A stretch of 64,000 nucleotides of DNA from positions 372,001 to 436,000 of the forward strand of contig JAJGBQ010000004.1 of NCBI GenBank assembly GCA_022457065.1. The letters run 5' to 3'. The notes under the pieces are model-generated. The model was given only the letters and a program-made list of their open reading frames with translations. It did no database searches and was not told where the DNA came from. The stretch comes from Curvularia sp. ZM96 (lineage: Eukaryota > Ascomycota > Dothideomycetes > Pleosporales > Pleosporaceae). Made by a program: the position numbers and the translations under genes. Each line of letters begins with the position of its first letter. Within the stretch, counting starts at the first letter, position 1. Below, in pieces: positions 42,422-53,638 of this stretch.

Positions 42422-44254
42422 CTATGGGGCCGTAGAACTCCAGGTACCGTTAGCAAAAAGTGTACCTGGTTTTGAGTAATCTAAAGTACGCGTGCCCCGT
42501 ATGTAGGCCCACCGAAAGTACTCATTCAACCCACTATCTACAGGCCGGCTCCATTCAAAAGAATCCAGAATCGCATCACCTCCGCTATCCAAGAAGGCAC
42601 GGGCGCGTTCTACGTCATTTACAAGGACGCTCATACCGTCAACATCAGGCGGGCGCGCGCTATAGTTGAACGTCACAAACAGATTCTCAGTATCCATCTC
42701 GATAAGCGGTTCCATTACGCGAGGAACCACTGAGTTGAACTTTGCGTCAGCACGCAAGGCAGCCGAAGTTTGCAACAGTGAGTCAAAACCCCATCGCGCT
42801 ATGCCATTAGTGAAGAGGCCAAGCAATAGACCCTGATAAAACAGAGATAGTCTCGTCTGCAGACTAGTCCCAGGAAGCAGCAAGAGAGCCAGGATGTAAT
42901 GGTGAATCCGCAAGTTGACGCCTGGTATGATCAAGCAGACGATAATACCTACGACAAACAGGCTGTACAAGCGTAGATAGCGGACCAGGCGGCCTTCGAG
43001 CCAGAAACAGTACACCTGTCCCACAACGATCACGGCCAGTACCAAGAGAATGATTGCTAAGGCTAGCTTAGCACCCGGTTGCTGATTGAGATCATGGGCG
43101 TTGAGTCGCGCTATCGGAATCCAATCGAAAGTGTAATTCGACAGTGCTCCAATCCAGAAACCTCCGAGCCAGAATACCGCCTTTTCAATATGGGCAGTCA
43201 GCCCAGATAGCGTTCGCTTGATCGTGGTGCAGTACATCACCACCATCACAAACATGGCTGGCAACAAACGCCCGACGAACATTGAGAGATGATCCGGTAA
43301 CACGGAAGCACTGCCACGAGATGCTAATGGTGGGTCGGAGACGAAGCTCACATGGGCGAAAATAAGCGTAAAGATGGGAAAAAAGACAACCGGCGACGAG
43401 GAGAAGATAGCAAGTGCAGCAGTAAAGAAGACTGTGACCGGCAGCAAGACAGAGCGAGGGTCACCTCGTGGCTGAAAACTGTCGTCGAACACAACAGAGA
43501 AAGAAAGAGGAAAATAAGAGTCGAATGGAATAGACTCGATGCCGTGATGCTTCGTGCTAGCGAAGTTTTCATGGTCTCCCATCAGCTTAATGCGGCCGCC
43601 ACCACCTCTGTGGTCATCAACAATTCCCGCGTGGATAGCTGAAGCGCATAAAAAGCTATCGCCACGATAGATGCCGGTTCCGATAACCAAGGGACGGTAA
43701 TTCACTTCCACTGGCCCAATTGTGCGTGGGTTTAGAAGTTGGACGTCCCTGCACTTTGCAGGGCATTGGAAAGCAAATGAACGATTGTTAAACGGATGGC
43801 AATTGATCCCGTCAATTCCGCACTGGTTCTTTGGCATCCACAGCGTGTCGGTGCATTCGAGGTTGACTACGTCGTTTCCGTCACCATCCTTGAGTGGCAA
43901 CTGTGCAGTAAGAAACCAGAGAAAGATGAAGACCCAGGCTAGCAACACAACAACAAGGGATACGGGTCTGTTGAGTCCTCGGTTTTCAAGCCAGTCGCTT
44001 GGGCGTTTCTGAATGGACGGAAAGAACGGTCGAATGCTTTGAACACGAGGAGGTTCCGGCCCTCGCAAAAAGTTCACAAAGCGCTGTCGACGCGTAAGTC
44101 GACGGTTAGACTCAGGGAGTAGAGTGTCCTCGAATTCCAGCTCTTCTCTTAGCAAGTGTGCTTCTTCATCTCCATTGGGCGCACGGTCTTCGTAGTGGTT
44201 TGCCTCATCGTCCAGTTGGGATCCAGCATCTTCCTCGCGCGGAGACTTTGGCAT
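42422..44254 (-). CDS. LCCL-domain multi-pass membrane protein
   Basis: 610 aa in one exon. An acidic cytosolic N terminus (~95 residues) precedes a transmembrane helix (SLVVVLLAWVFIFLWFLTAQ). An extracellular LCCL-type module follows at about 130-235, with NQCGIDGINC, FAFQCPAKC and the ending FLCASAIHAGIVDDHRGGGG, which is the LCCL hallmark. About eight more membrane helices follow (for example LLPAMFVMVVMYCTTI and LALAIILLVLAVIVVGQVYCFWL). A C-terminal soluble segment ends in TLFANGTWSS. Fungal LCCL proteins of this layout are widespread but uncharacterised; a surface or endomembrane role is inference. The gene is head-to-head with ERG28. Confidence 0.88.
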   Translation of the reverse strand: MPKSPREEDAGSQLDDEANHYEDRAPNGDEEAHLLREELEFEDTLLPESNRRLTRRQRFVNFLRGPEPPRVQSIRPFFPSIQKRPSDWLENRGLNRPVSLVVVLLAWVFIFLWFLTAQLPLKDGDGNDVVNLECTDTLWMPKNQCGIDGINCHPFNNRSFAFQCPAKCRDVQLLNPRTIGPVEVNYRPLVIGTGIYRGDSFLCASAIHAGIVDDHRGGGGRIKLMGDHENFASTKHHGIESIPFDSYFPLSFSVVFDDSFQPRGDPRSVLLPVTVFFTAALAIFSSSPVVFFPIFTLIFAHVSFVSDPPLASRGSASVLPDHLSMFVGRLLPAMFVMVVMYCTTIKRTLSGLTAHIEKAVFWLGGFWIGALSNYTFDWIPIARLNAHDLNQQPGAKLALAIILLVLAVIVVGQVYCFWLEGRLVRYLRLYSLFVVGIIVCLIIPGVNLRIHHYILALLLLPGTSLQTRLSLFYQGLLLGLFTNGIARWGFDSLLQTSAALRADAKFNSVVPRVMEPLIEMDTENLFVTFNYSARPPDVDGMSVLVNDVERARAFLDSGGDAILDSFEWSRPVDSGLNEYFRWAYIRGTRTLDYSKPGTLFANGTWSSTAP

Positions 44255-44842
44255 CTTCGCTTCCAGAAAGTCAGAAAGTTAAGAAGGACGTGGTCAACAA
44301 GAGCATCCACAACACGCGTTGGGATGAGAACTGGAGTGAGATGAAACATGCTGTGGATCAGCCAGGTGGAACCTAGCTGCTTCGGGAATCTCACCGAGAG
44401 CAGGAACTCTCCTCCCGTCTCGATCTTGGTATCGAGTTTTACTTGCCTTTGCACTTTCGTATATGAACGCTGGTTCAATTGCAGCCATTTCCCTATCTAC
44501 GTGGCACTACCTGTTGGGCTGCTTTAAGTTGCTATTCAGCGCTGTCGAAAGTGCCTCAATCGCAGCCACGTCGCGTGTGATTTGGCCCATATATCATACT
44601 TCTTGAAGAGACATGCGTGAATACACTGAGAACTGTTCTTCTCCAATCAGGAGAAAGTGTAGCATCCTAGAAAAAGAACCACCCAAGATCTCTTCCGCAC
44701 AGACCAACTGTCTTTCCGCGGGCCTCACCATCAGCTGAACAATCTACAAGTGATACCACTAACACGTCTCCCCCGCCCTCAGAATCCCAATTATTCTTAA
44801 TACCAATCGCTTCGCTTCGAACAATCTCTCTAAACCACAAAA
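44255..44842. promoter_or_regulatory. divergent promoter region, LCCL protein and ERG28
   Basis: 588 bp between opposite start codons. A TATATGGG element on the minus strand (near 44588-44594) is a weak TATA candidate for the LCCL gene. Nothing specific was seen for ERG28. Confidence 0.35.
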
Positions 44843-45405
44843 ATGGAAGCCATCCAAGGCTATCTGCCCCAAGCCGAAGGCCTCCTGCCAAAATGGCTCC
44901 TTTTCGTATGTTCTCTCTCTCCTGAGATGCGACGAAATCTCTTTCTCTCTCTGTACAAAAGAAAATAGCACATGCATGCACACATTCAATCACGACCACA
45001 CCATCACTCAAACTAACTTCAAACCCTCAGGTCTCCCTCATCTCCGTAGGCAACAGCATCCAAGCCTACAGCACCCTCGCCTTCACGTCCCGCGTCTACA
45101 ACCCTACGCCCATCGACCCACCCCCTGTAACCCCAAAACACGTAACTGCCCTGTCCTCGCGCACCTTTGGAACCTGGACTTTTCTCGCGTCGCTGATTAG
45201 ATTGTATGCGGCGTACAATATCAATGACCCGGCCATGTATCAGCTAGCCATGTGGAGTTATGCGGTGGCTTGGGGACATTTTATGAGCGAGTGGTTGGTG
45301 TTTGGGACGGCGAGGTGGGGGAAGCCATTGCTTGGGCCTGTCGTGGTTGCAAACTCGAGTCTGCTATGGATGTTTTTGCAGTGGGGATTTTATGTCAAGG
45401 CGTAG
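44843..45405 (+). CDS. ERG28: ergosterol biosynthesis scaffold protein Erg28
   Basis: Two exons (44843-44905 and 45031-45405) with a 125-bp intron give 145 aa. The match to yeast Erg28 is direct: LLPKWLLF then VSLISVGNSIQAY, SSRTFGTWTFLASLIRLYAAY, WGHFMSEWLVFGTARWGK and LGPVVVANSSLLWMFLQW. Four membrane helices fit the family. Erg28 is an ER scaffold that holds the C-4 sterol demethylation enzymes (Erg25, Erg26, Erg27) and Erg6 together. The short first exon was placed by the ATG at 44843 and the GTATGT donor. The intron has an AACTAAC branch point. Confidence 0.95.
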
Positions 45406-45802
45406 GGGAGTGGCATTGGTATATTGTTAAGTTAGGTAGATTGCCGAGCGCATCTGTAGTGCATACTGCAGAGCCCTTGCAGCAAATGACTTCACTCTGA
45501 AAATGCCGTCACCTCCGCTCAGTGCCAAATGCACAACGAAAGCACGACACAAGCAAGACTCTCCATCCATCACACACAATCTGCAACCACATGGACTTTT
45601 GACCCGCCTCGGTGGCTTGTTTGACCACTCGAGGACTTTCATTGATCGTAGCTGAAGAAACATACATGGCCCATTGGACTCCGATTCCTCAACCCTGATG
45701 CCGAGTTTTGACGACCATATCGAAAACCATCACGCTCCGCCTCAGCCACATTTCTTTCCTTTGCTGATCATGAACCGTTACACCATCCCTTTTCTAATGC
45801 AT
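45406..45802. other. convergent intergenic region
   Basis: 397 bp between the ERG28 and RPS11 stops, presumably two 3' UTRs; no other feature seen. Confidence 0.45.
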
Positions 45803-46491
45803 TTAGAACTTGTTGAACTGCTTAGCAGCCTTTCCCTTTCGGGGGAGGACACGGAGGACGTTGAAGCGGACGGTCTTGGAGAGAGGCCTGCACTGGCCAA
45901 CGACGACCTGGTCACCGGGCTCGACACGGAAAGCGGGCGAGACGTGAGCGGCGAGGTTCTTGTGGCGCTTCTCGTAACGGGAGTACTTGGGGATGAAGTG
46001 GAGGTATTCACGGCGGATGATCAAGGTGCCTGCGATTCGTTAGTATTAAGTGCCTTCCAGGTTCCTGAAGTTTCGCCTTGTCGAGCATTTTTGGCGGAAT
46101 CCTCCAGAACTGAAAAAAGGCTGACATACGGTGCATCTTGGTGGACATGACGGTGCCGGTGAGGATACGGCCACGGATGGAGACCATGCCGGTGAAAGGG
46201 CACTTCTTGTCGATGTAGGTACCCTCAATGGCGGTCTTGGGCGTACGGAAGCCCAGGCCAACGTCCTTGTACCATCTCCTGGAGCGGGTGTTCTTGCGCG
46301 GTCCGCCGACCTTGTGGTTAAGGAAGATGTGAGGCTATCGCATTGCATTAGTATCGAGCGTGCTGTCGAATCGCGGTGGACGTCTAGTACCTGCTTCTGG
46401 AAAGCGCGCTCCGACTGGACACTGTTTTCGCAGTCAGCAATTGTCGACAACGCTCGCGGTATCGCAGCACGTACGTAAGTTCGGTGGCCAT
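45803..46491 (-). CDS. RPS11: 40S ribosomal protein S11 (uS17)
   Basis: Four exons (46491-46475, 46421-46391, 46334-46130, 46029-45803) give 159 aa. The protein reads MATELTVQSERAFQKQ, then PHIFLNHKVGGPRKNTRSRR, WYKDVGLGFRTPKTAIEGTY, DKKCPFTGMVSIRGRILTGT, MSTKMHRTLIIRREYLHFIP, and ends GKAAKQFNKF. This is the eukaryotic uS17/S11 family at full length. The first two coding exons are very short (17 and 31 nt), a common layout in fungal ribosomal protein genes. The introns are 53, 56 and 100 bp. It is divergent from the 3-ketoacyl-CoA reductase gene, with only 255 bp between start codons. Confidence 0.96.
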
Positions 46492-46746
46492 GGTTGCGGA
46501 TCGGGTGGTTTGTCGTGCTTTCGTTGTCGCTGCTCATTCACAATTTCCACTTGGGTTTCGCTTAGCAAGTGTTCCAGGCGGACAGGTTTTTCCGGCCCCG
46601 ATGCCTAGCGCCGCGCTAGCCTGCCCGCCAGCCTCGGCACGGCCTAGGGCGGAGTGGTAAGAACAACAGGAGGGGGGAGGATTGTCGCTGTGCACTGTCA
46701 CTTTTCCCAATCAATTCTGCTGCCTTTGCTGCGATTCGGTGTCATC
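46492..46746. promoter_or_regulatory. compact divergent promoter, RPS11 and 3-ketoacyl-CoA reductase
   Basis: 255 bp between the start codons. It is GC-rich in the middle and carries a palindrome CTAGCGCCGCGCTAG at 46605-46619, a CCTAGGG-containing stretch just downstream, and a CCAAT at 46707-46711. Such a short shared region could couple the two genes' expression, but that is inference. Confidence 0.45.
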
Positions 46747-47823
46747 ATGGGCGGCATTACCGAGAGTTTTGGTGTGCACATTGACGCAAGCAATTCATTT
46801 GTGCAGGCTGCTGTCTACGGTTTTTTGCTCGTAGGCATTGCGTCCTTTGCAGCACCGGTTATCAGCACCGTTCGAGTCCTCCTCAGCTTGTTCGTGCTGC
46901 CAGGCAAGTCAGTACGTGACATCGAATCTATCGTCTGCGAAACAATTCTGATCCACCGCTAGTTGAGCACCTTTGGACCCCGCGGTACTTGGGCCCTTAT
47001 CACTGGTGCCTCTGATGGCATTGGCAAGGAATTCGCTCTCGCCCTCGCAGCCAAAGGCTACAACCTGATCCTCGTCTCGCGCACCCAATCGAAGCTCGAC
47101 TCCCTCTCCGCCGACATCACGTCCAAGTATGGCCCCAAGATTGCCGTCAAGACGCTGGCCATGGACTTTGCCCAGAACAAGGATTCCGACTACAACAACA
47201 TGAAGAAGCTCATTGACGGTCTCGACGTGAGCATCCTGGTCAACAACGTCGGACTGAGCCACAGCATCCCCGTGCCATTCATCGAGACAGAAAAGCAAGA
47301 GATGACCGACATCATCATGATCAACTGCATGGCTACCCTCCGCGTCACACAACTCGTCACTCCTGGCATGGTCTCCCGGAAGCGCGGTCTTGTCCTGACC
47401 ATGGCCTCATTCGGCGGTTTCTTCCCTACTCCCCTTCTTGCAACCTACTCGGGCAGCAAAGCCTTCCTCCAGCAGTGGTCTACCGCTCTCGCATCTGAAC
47501 TCGAGCCTCACGGCGTGTACGTACAATGCGTGCAGTCTCATCTCGTCACCACGGCCATGTCCAAGATCCGCAAGACGTCGGCCCTCGTGCCCAACCCAAA
47601 GCAGTTCGTAAGCGCTACTCTCAGCAAGATTGGAAGGAGTGGAGGCGCACAGGGCGTAGCATTCACAAGCACACCGTACTGGAGCCATGGCCTCATGCAG
47701 TGGTTCCTCTCCCGCTTCGTGGGCGAGCGCTCGCATACCGTTGTCAAGGTCAACAGGGATATGCACGTGGGTATCCGGAAGCGCGCACTCAGGAAGGCCG
47801 AGCGCGAAGCAAAGAAGCAGTAA
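46747..47823 (+). CDS. IFA38: very-long-chain 3-ketoacyl-CoA reductase
   Basis: Two exons (46747-46911 and 46963-47823) with a 51-bp intron give 341 aa. An N-terminal membrane segment (about 19-50) is followed by a short-chain dehydrogenase/reductase domain. It shows TGASDGIGKEFALALA (NADPH fold), a conserved NNVG, a catalytic Ser in TMASFGGFF and YSGSKAF (Tyr-x3-Lys). The FGPRGTWALITGASDGIG and KVNRDMHVGIRKRALRKA segments match the fungal Ifa38 (YBR159w) group. The enzyme reduces 3-ketoacyl-CoA in the ER fatty acid elongation cycle that supplies sphingolipids. The lysine-rich C terminus (EAKKQ) resembles, but is not exactly, a dilysine ER-retrieval signal. Start ATG 46747. Confidence 0.94.
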
Positions 47824-48140
47824 AGCGGATTTGTCTTTTAATACATGTTCCGCTGTTGTATTGAGACCGGTCAATCAGGATGAGGGCCATTTGTGAACAG
47901 CTTTGTGTCCAAATCTAGTTTAGCAATCTTCAGGCAACGTAGAAAGTTTTGCGATTACACTTTTATCATTCCTAATAACACAACGCCTCCCTGCGTGTGC
48001 AAAAATTGAACCAAATGGGATATAATTACATCGATTTCATCGTTCGTTGTTAAAGAGTAGAGTCCCACCGTGAACCGTTACAAGACAAAACAACACAGGC
48101 ATGCTCACTCGCGCATGCAAAGTACTTGGTCGCGGACAGC
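47824..48140. other. convergent intergenic region
   Basis: 317 bp between two stop codons, presumed 3' UTRs; nothing else seen. Confidence 0.45.
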
Positions 48141-50394
48141 CTACGACTTGCCATAAGCCTGATCAACCTCCTTCTCGTACTTCTGCAGGATACCCCTGCG
48201 GTTGAGCTTCTGCGCAGCGGTGGTAAGGCCCTAAAGTTTGTTAGCAATCTTGTTTGCCGCGTTCTTTGTATCCATGCACACGTACGTTCTGTGGTGTCCA
48301 TTCCTCATCAGCCAGGACAACGCCTTCAATCATCTCAAAGCTAGCGAGGCCACCCTTCTGGCCTGCTTCTTGCAGCTGCTTCAGCACGGCAGAGTTGACC
48401 TTCTTGTCGTGAACAAGCTCCTCAAGGTGTTCGCCAGCGACGCCTACTGAGGCGGCAATCTTCTTGAGCTGAGGCTCAGCGGGGACAATGATGGCCACAG
48501 GCTTCATGTGGTCTTGGGCAGCATGGACGCAGATGTTAGCGACAATAGGTGCAGACCGGTAGACGGATTCGAGCTTCTCAAGCGCAATGTACTCTCCGGC
48601 AAGCGTCTTGACAAGGTTTTTCTTGCGGTCGATGATGCGAATCTCGCCGTTGGCGTTGAACTCGCCTACATCACCCGTCTTGAACCAGCCATCTTCGGTG
48701 AAGGCTTCCTTGGTCTCTTCCGGCATGTCCAGGTAGCCGTCTACGACACCACCGCCACGAATCCAGATCTCGCCCTGAGGAGGCTTGTTGGTAGAAAAGT
48801 AGCCAGCATCGGCGAAATCAACAAGCTTCATCTCAATAGATCCAGGCATCTCACCGAGAGCATGCTCATTCCAGGCCAGAGGGTCCATGAGCGCACCCAT
48901 GGCGCAGGTCTCGGTCAGACCATAACCGCTAATCATGGGTGTGATGGCAATGGAGATGAAGCGCTGCGTCTCCTTTGCAATGGGTCCACCACCGTTCATG
49001 CAGATTCGCAGCCGGCCACCAGTAGCCTCCTTGACCTTGTTGAAGACAATGGCGTCGAGCAAGCCGCTGCCTGGAAGGCCGGAGCCCAAAAGGAAGCCCT
49101 TGGCGGCATAGGCGCCCCAGAACATGTTGCTCTTGAGCGGGCCTCCCGCCTCGACCTTGTTGATGATGCCCTTCTTGATGGTCTCCCATACCTGCGGGAC
49201 ACCAACCATGACGGTGGGCTTGAGCTCGCGGATGTCACCGGCGCAGTTTCGCACCGACTGATCCGAGAGTGTCCGGATGGTGCCGTAGCCCATGGTTCCT
49301 CCCCAGTAGAGTACGGCATTTTCGAACACAAACTCGAGGATGTGCGCAGCGGGAAGGTAAGTGATGAGTACATCACCAGGTCCGAGGTACTTTCCGACAA
49401 TGACGTCGACACCAGCGACTGCGGCCATGGTTAGCATACGGTGGGTTGTGACTGCGGAGCCGAGAATACGTACCAGCAGCGACCACGTTGCGGTGCTTGA
49501 TCATGACACCCTTGGGGGTGCCGGTGGATCCAGAAGTGTACATGATGCAGGCCAAGTCATCGGCTTTGGGCGGAACAGGCTCCGCTGGGTTGTCCTCGCC
49601 CAGCTTGATCAGGTCGTCGAAGCTGATGATCTTCAAGTGGGGATGCGCTTGGGACAGGGTGTCAATGTCCTTTTGCTTGGGGTCGTTTTTTGTGCAGTAG
49701 ACAACTACTTTGACATCCTTGGCATCCTTCATGGGGTTCACGAGTCTAGGCAACAACTCTGGGTCGGTGAACATGACCTTTGCGTTGGTTTGAAGCATGG
49801 AGTGCTTGAGGCCCTCCTCTCCGAGTGTGTCGTAGGCCGTGACAATGGCCATGGACTGCGAAAGTGCGCCTGGAGAAGCAGTCAGCTTTGTGTTTATTCG
49901 TGCATGTGACGCGCTTCCTTACCGTGAGCAGAGGCCAGCCATTGCATGCTGGTGGCGGCAAACAAGTGCAGCCTGTCATTTGGCTCGAAGCCCAGCGACC
50001 TCAGTCCTGCGCCCACTGAGAGAGCCATCTTCTCAAACTCGACAAAGCTCGTGTACTTGTACGGGCTGAGCTCAAAGTACTGCCACTTCTTGTCGACCTC
50101 CTGCTCCTTGCCATCGACCATCTTCTTGACCTTCTTCGTCTCCTCGTGTATGTTGACAATGCGACGCGCGCCGACGGCCTTTGCATTTCCAAACTTGGCA
50201 GCTGAATGCCGCAGAATGTCGTAGAGAGTCGAGACGTTCTCGTGGGGCTTCATGATGAGGCCATCTTTGGCCGCGAGGTTGCGGCGCGGCACCGTCTCGC
50301 CCTCGACCTTGTCGACGTTGGGGACCTCGCATGTGTACGGTCCTGACCTGTAAATCTTTGCCTGGGGCATGAGCTTCTTGAGATCCTGCGGCAT
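48141..50394 (-). CDS. FAA1: long-chain fatty acyl-CoA synthetase (Faa1/Faa4 type)
   Basis: Four exons (50394-49923, 49869-49474, 49418-48286, 48230-48141) with introns of 53, 55 and 55 bp give 696 aa, the usual length. The AMP-binding enzyme motifs are complete: CIMYTSGSTGTPKGVMIKHR (P-loop), ISGYGLTETCAMG, GEIWIRGGGVVDGYL and the fatty-acyl-CoA-synthetase signature WFKTGDVGEFNANGEIRIID then RKKNLVKTLAGEYIALEKLE. The last 30-codon exon supplies GLTTAAQKLNRRGILQKYEK. The enzyme activates long-chain fatty acids to acyl-CoA with ATP. Intron three contains a GCTAAC branch point. Start ATG 50394; the frame upstream holds a hydrophobic stretch not seen in the family. It is divergent from RKM5. Confidence 0.94.
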
Positions 50395-51027
50395 CTTGGC
50401 GGTTCTGTGTTGTGAGCTGCGCAATGCGAAGGGGGGGTGGGTATCAAGATAAAGGGAGATGGGTATCGCAGAGAGGGCTATTATAAGTAATAGCACGGGG
50501 TAGTATCGTCGCCAGCGGGAAATGGCGGGTGGCAGATGATACCGAGTTGTATTGGGAGAGGGGGGGTGTTGGGGAGAGCTTATGCAGTCGCGGTGCTCAT
50601 GTCGCTAAAGCGATGTGCTGCACGGCCGAGCTTCTGGGCAATGACCTCACAGCCACTGCCAGCGCTGGGCGGCCTTTAGGCGACTGGAACGAGCCGTCCT
50701 GCTCCACTCTTTTTTCCTTGTGCTGCACTGTAACACAGCACCCTATCTGATCGACAGCACTGCACATCCTGGATGTACATATACTTGTACACGTCCCGGC
50801 TCCAGCAACATCGTGGCCGCCACCTGTCCTCCCGGCTCCAGGCTCTTCTGCCCAACACAGACACCGCGCTGACCTCTATCCCCGGGGAGCCGAAGCTGTG
50901 CCGCTGGCCAAGGGCGCAGACAACCGGTCCAAGACGCGCAGCCTCCTCTCGCATCGCGTGTGCATCGTCGCCGACGCATAACTTAGCCAAAACCTTGTAG
51001 CAGCCGCCTTGAGACAAAGCCGCCACC
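50395..51027. promoter_or_regulatory. divergent promoter region, acyl-CoA synthetase and RKM5
   Basis: 633 bp between opposite start codons; no clear TATA or other element identified. Confidence 0.35.
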
Positions 51028-52369
51028 ATGTCTGGCATGATGCGTCTGACCGCGGCGCTGGGATCGGATCCTATCATGGACCCTGAAGAAGGTGTGTAAG
51101 AAGTAATACCAGAAGCTGTCTGCCGAACCAGACCCTCGCGTTGTTCCTCGGCTCGACGTATTGCTCACCTTTTTGTGATTCGCTGCTCCGCCTAGCCGTG
51201 GCAAGGCGACATCATCGACTCAGCTGCTGGACCACGCTCATCAAATCATGCAGAGGCCTTTGTTGTCTTCTCGCAAGATATCCCTTCTCAGTCGCTCGGC
51301 TTCTTCGACTCCAAGGCTGCCACCTTGGAATTCAACGTGGCGGGCCACGACCTGGTCATTCATCATTCCAAGGGTCTCCTGACCTCCGATCGCAAAGCAG
51401 GGACAACGGGCGCAGGTATGTCCAAGCTGCCGTGACCATTTCCTGAGTCGTGCTTTTCCCCAGACTTTTTGCGCACAGCTCAGCTCGTCTTGGCTTTCCT
51501 TGGGAGCCGCCTCTCCGCAGTCACTTGTCATGCCCACGCTTGACTGCCACCCGGCAAGAATCTCCTGGTTCTGCTGTGTCCCCTAGATTATGCTCCAAAA
51601 GTTGAGAAAATATCAACTCTTGCACTTTTGTGAAGCTCCTAGCTTTTGCCTACAATTCCACAAAGTCACGCGCCTTGATACCGTAACTAGCCACCTGCAT
51701 CAACGACTAACACTCGTCCTCACAGCAATCTGGAAAGTCACCCCCCTCTTCGCCAATTGGATTTCCTCTCCTACCAATTTCCTTACCACCAGTTCCCTAC
51801 TACATCCTGATTCTACCGTCCTCGAGCTCGGCGCTGGCGTCTCTGGTATTGTCGCGCTATCACTTGGTCCAAGAGTCGGCCGGTACATAGCCACGGACCA
51901 AGCATATGTATTGAAACTCCTGCGTCAAAACATTGCTGAGAATTTGGGCACTGTCTTCTCGCAACCGCGCAAAGGAAAGAATAGCAAAGGCGGAGGCAAA
52001 GGAAGCGGAAATGCCGACAACGCAACAGGTGTAGAGGATCGCATCACCACCATGGAGTTGGACTGGGAGACTGACTCAGTCTCGCATCTTCCCCCTGTCG
52101 ATCTCATTGTGTCGTGCGATTGCGTCTACAACGAAGCCCTCGTCGAACCATTGAATTCTACCTGCGCTGCTATATGCAGATTACGAGAAGATGAGAAGAA
52201 TCCTACGCTGTGCTTGATAGCACAACAACTGCGCAGTCCAGACGTGTTTGAGACATGGCTCAAGAGCTTTCATGACAAGTTCTGGGTATGGCAGGTTCCC
52301 GACAGCATGTTGGGTGAGGGACTACGGGAGGGAAGCGGGTTTGTCGTGTACCTGGGAGTCGTGAGATGA
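51028..52369 (+). CDS. RKM5: ribosomal lysine N-methyltransferase 5
   Basis: Three exons (51028-51091, 51254-51415, 51726-52369) give 289 aa of the seven-beta-strand methyltransferase family (METTL21-like). Key segments are SQDIPSQSLGFFDSKAATLE, HHSKGLLTSDRKAGTTGA, IWKVTPLFANWI, the SAM-binding VLELGAGVSGIVALSLG, YIATDQAYVLKLLRQNI and LIVSCDCVYNEALVEPL. This order matches fungal Rkm5, which methylates ribosomal protein L1 in yeast. The exon-two acceptor at 51253 gives DPEEEAFVVF, the most family-like junction. Two other acceptors (51205 and 51223) keep the same phase and would insert 16 or 10 residues. Intron two is long (310 bp) but ends with a clear CTAAC branch point and CACAG. Confidence 0.87.
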
Positions 52370-53638
52370 GCAGGGATGTACGTCCAGGATGAGCTACCCT
52401 GTGGCAAATATCATGGGAGTTCAGAACAGTCCTTGGCAACCAGGATGCGGTGATATGCTTCCAGGTTAAGGTCGAGGTTGGCCCTGGTCAAAACAAGAGA
52501 TAGTGCAATGCAAAGGGTATAGCCAAAAAGGGGGATTCACAACCCAACCCGGTGAGGTCAAAGCATCGCATAAAAAGGGTACCTGGAAGATAAAGCCTTG
52601 TAGCGCTGAAGCCTTTGGTGATGGTTTCGGCTGCCGATAACCGGCCTTGAACGATACGATCGCCTAGCACAGTGCACTTCGCCAGTTTCCGGTCGCGGCG
52701 GTGCACGGCGAAATACATTTGCACCTGGAAAACAATCGCTCGGTATCATATGCAAGATGCAGCAGCCTAGGTTCGACCGTGTGGGATGGGATGCCCCAAT
52801 TGCCGGCAATGCCTCGTGCTCGTAATGCCCTCTATCATCGGAGTGGACCGCCCCGCCAAGTTAGCTACACCCCAACCCCCTCCGTAGATGTGCTTCAACC
52901 AATCACCATGTCGCTGGCTATCAGTACAGGCGATCGTCTTAGCACATTACGCGGGTATCGGCCCCTGTTTGTCGCTGCGAACTGTCGCATACGCCTGGGC
53001 GAGACTCTTTTCGCCGTGGAAAAATAGCTATACGTATTCCCGGCGGTCGGCCATCTCCAATCTCCACCCCCAGTGGGCCTGTCGAGCCAAGCGAGATGGT
53101 GTATCGTGTATCGTGTTGTGATTTTTTTTCGTGTCGTGCAAGAGAGATAGGAATGCATGCGGCGACTCCACATGTTCTATATAGTCTAAAAGGACGGTTT
53201 GGTTCGTTCTTTGGTCCCAGGGCAGTCAGGCCAAACAGCTCGAATTGGTTATTCCCGCCTTCGAGGAAAGTCTTTTTGACGTTTCGGTTTCGCCCCATCC
53301 CCACGTCACTTTTTTGCTTCCCCGCAATCTGCGCGCGCCGTTATTCAGAACCTAGAGCGATTCTATCAGGAGCGTTCCTCAGCGAGTTTGCGGTTCTTCA
53401 CGATACATACGATATACATCTGCTAGCCGGACGAAGTCAACTTCGAACTGGGATTTATATATCTGCGCGTCTTCAGCATTGACCTGCAGACTTTGCCCAA
53501 CTTCATTGTTAGGAGTTTGCATACCAGGACACTCAAGTTGTAGCAAAGGATTGGCTGAGGAGATTTGAAAAGAGGTTGCTTTAGGCAGCTTTATTCGACT
53601 CTACACGACTTTCTGTCGACCTCTGAAAAGCGAAGACA
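52370..53638. other. 1.3-kb intergenic region upstream of purine permease
   Basis: It should hold the RKM5 3' UTR and the permease promoter. ORFs 52701-53027 and 53096-53482 have no gene-like content. Confidence 0.45.

Noticed and set aside
48508..49434. 308-codon plus-strand ORF
   Set aside because: It is antisense to the acyl-CoA synthetase exon three and arises from its C-ending codon bias.
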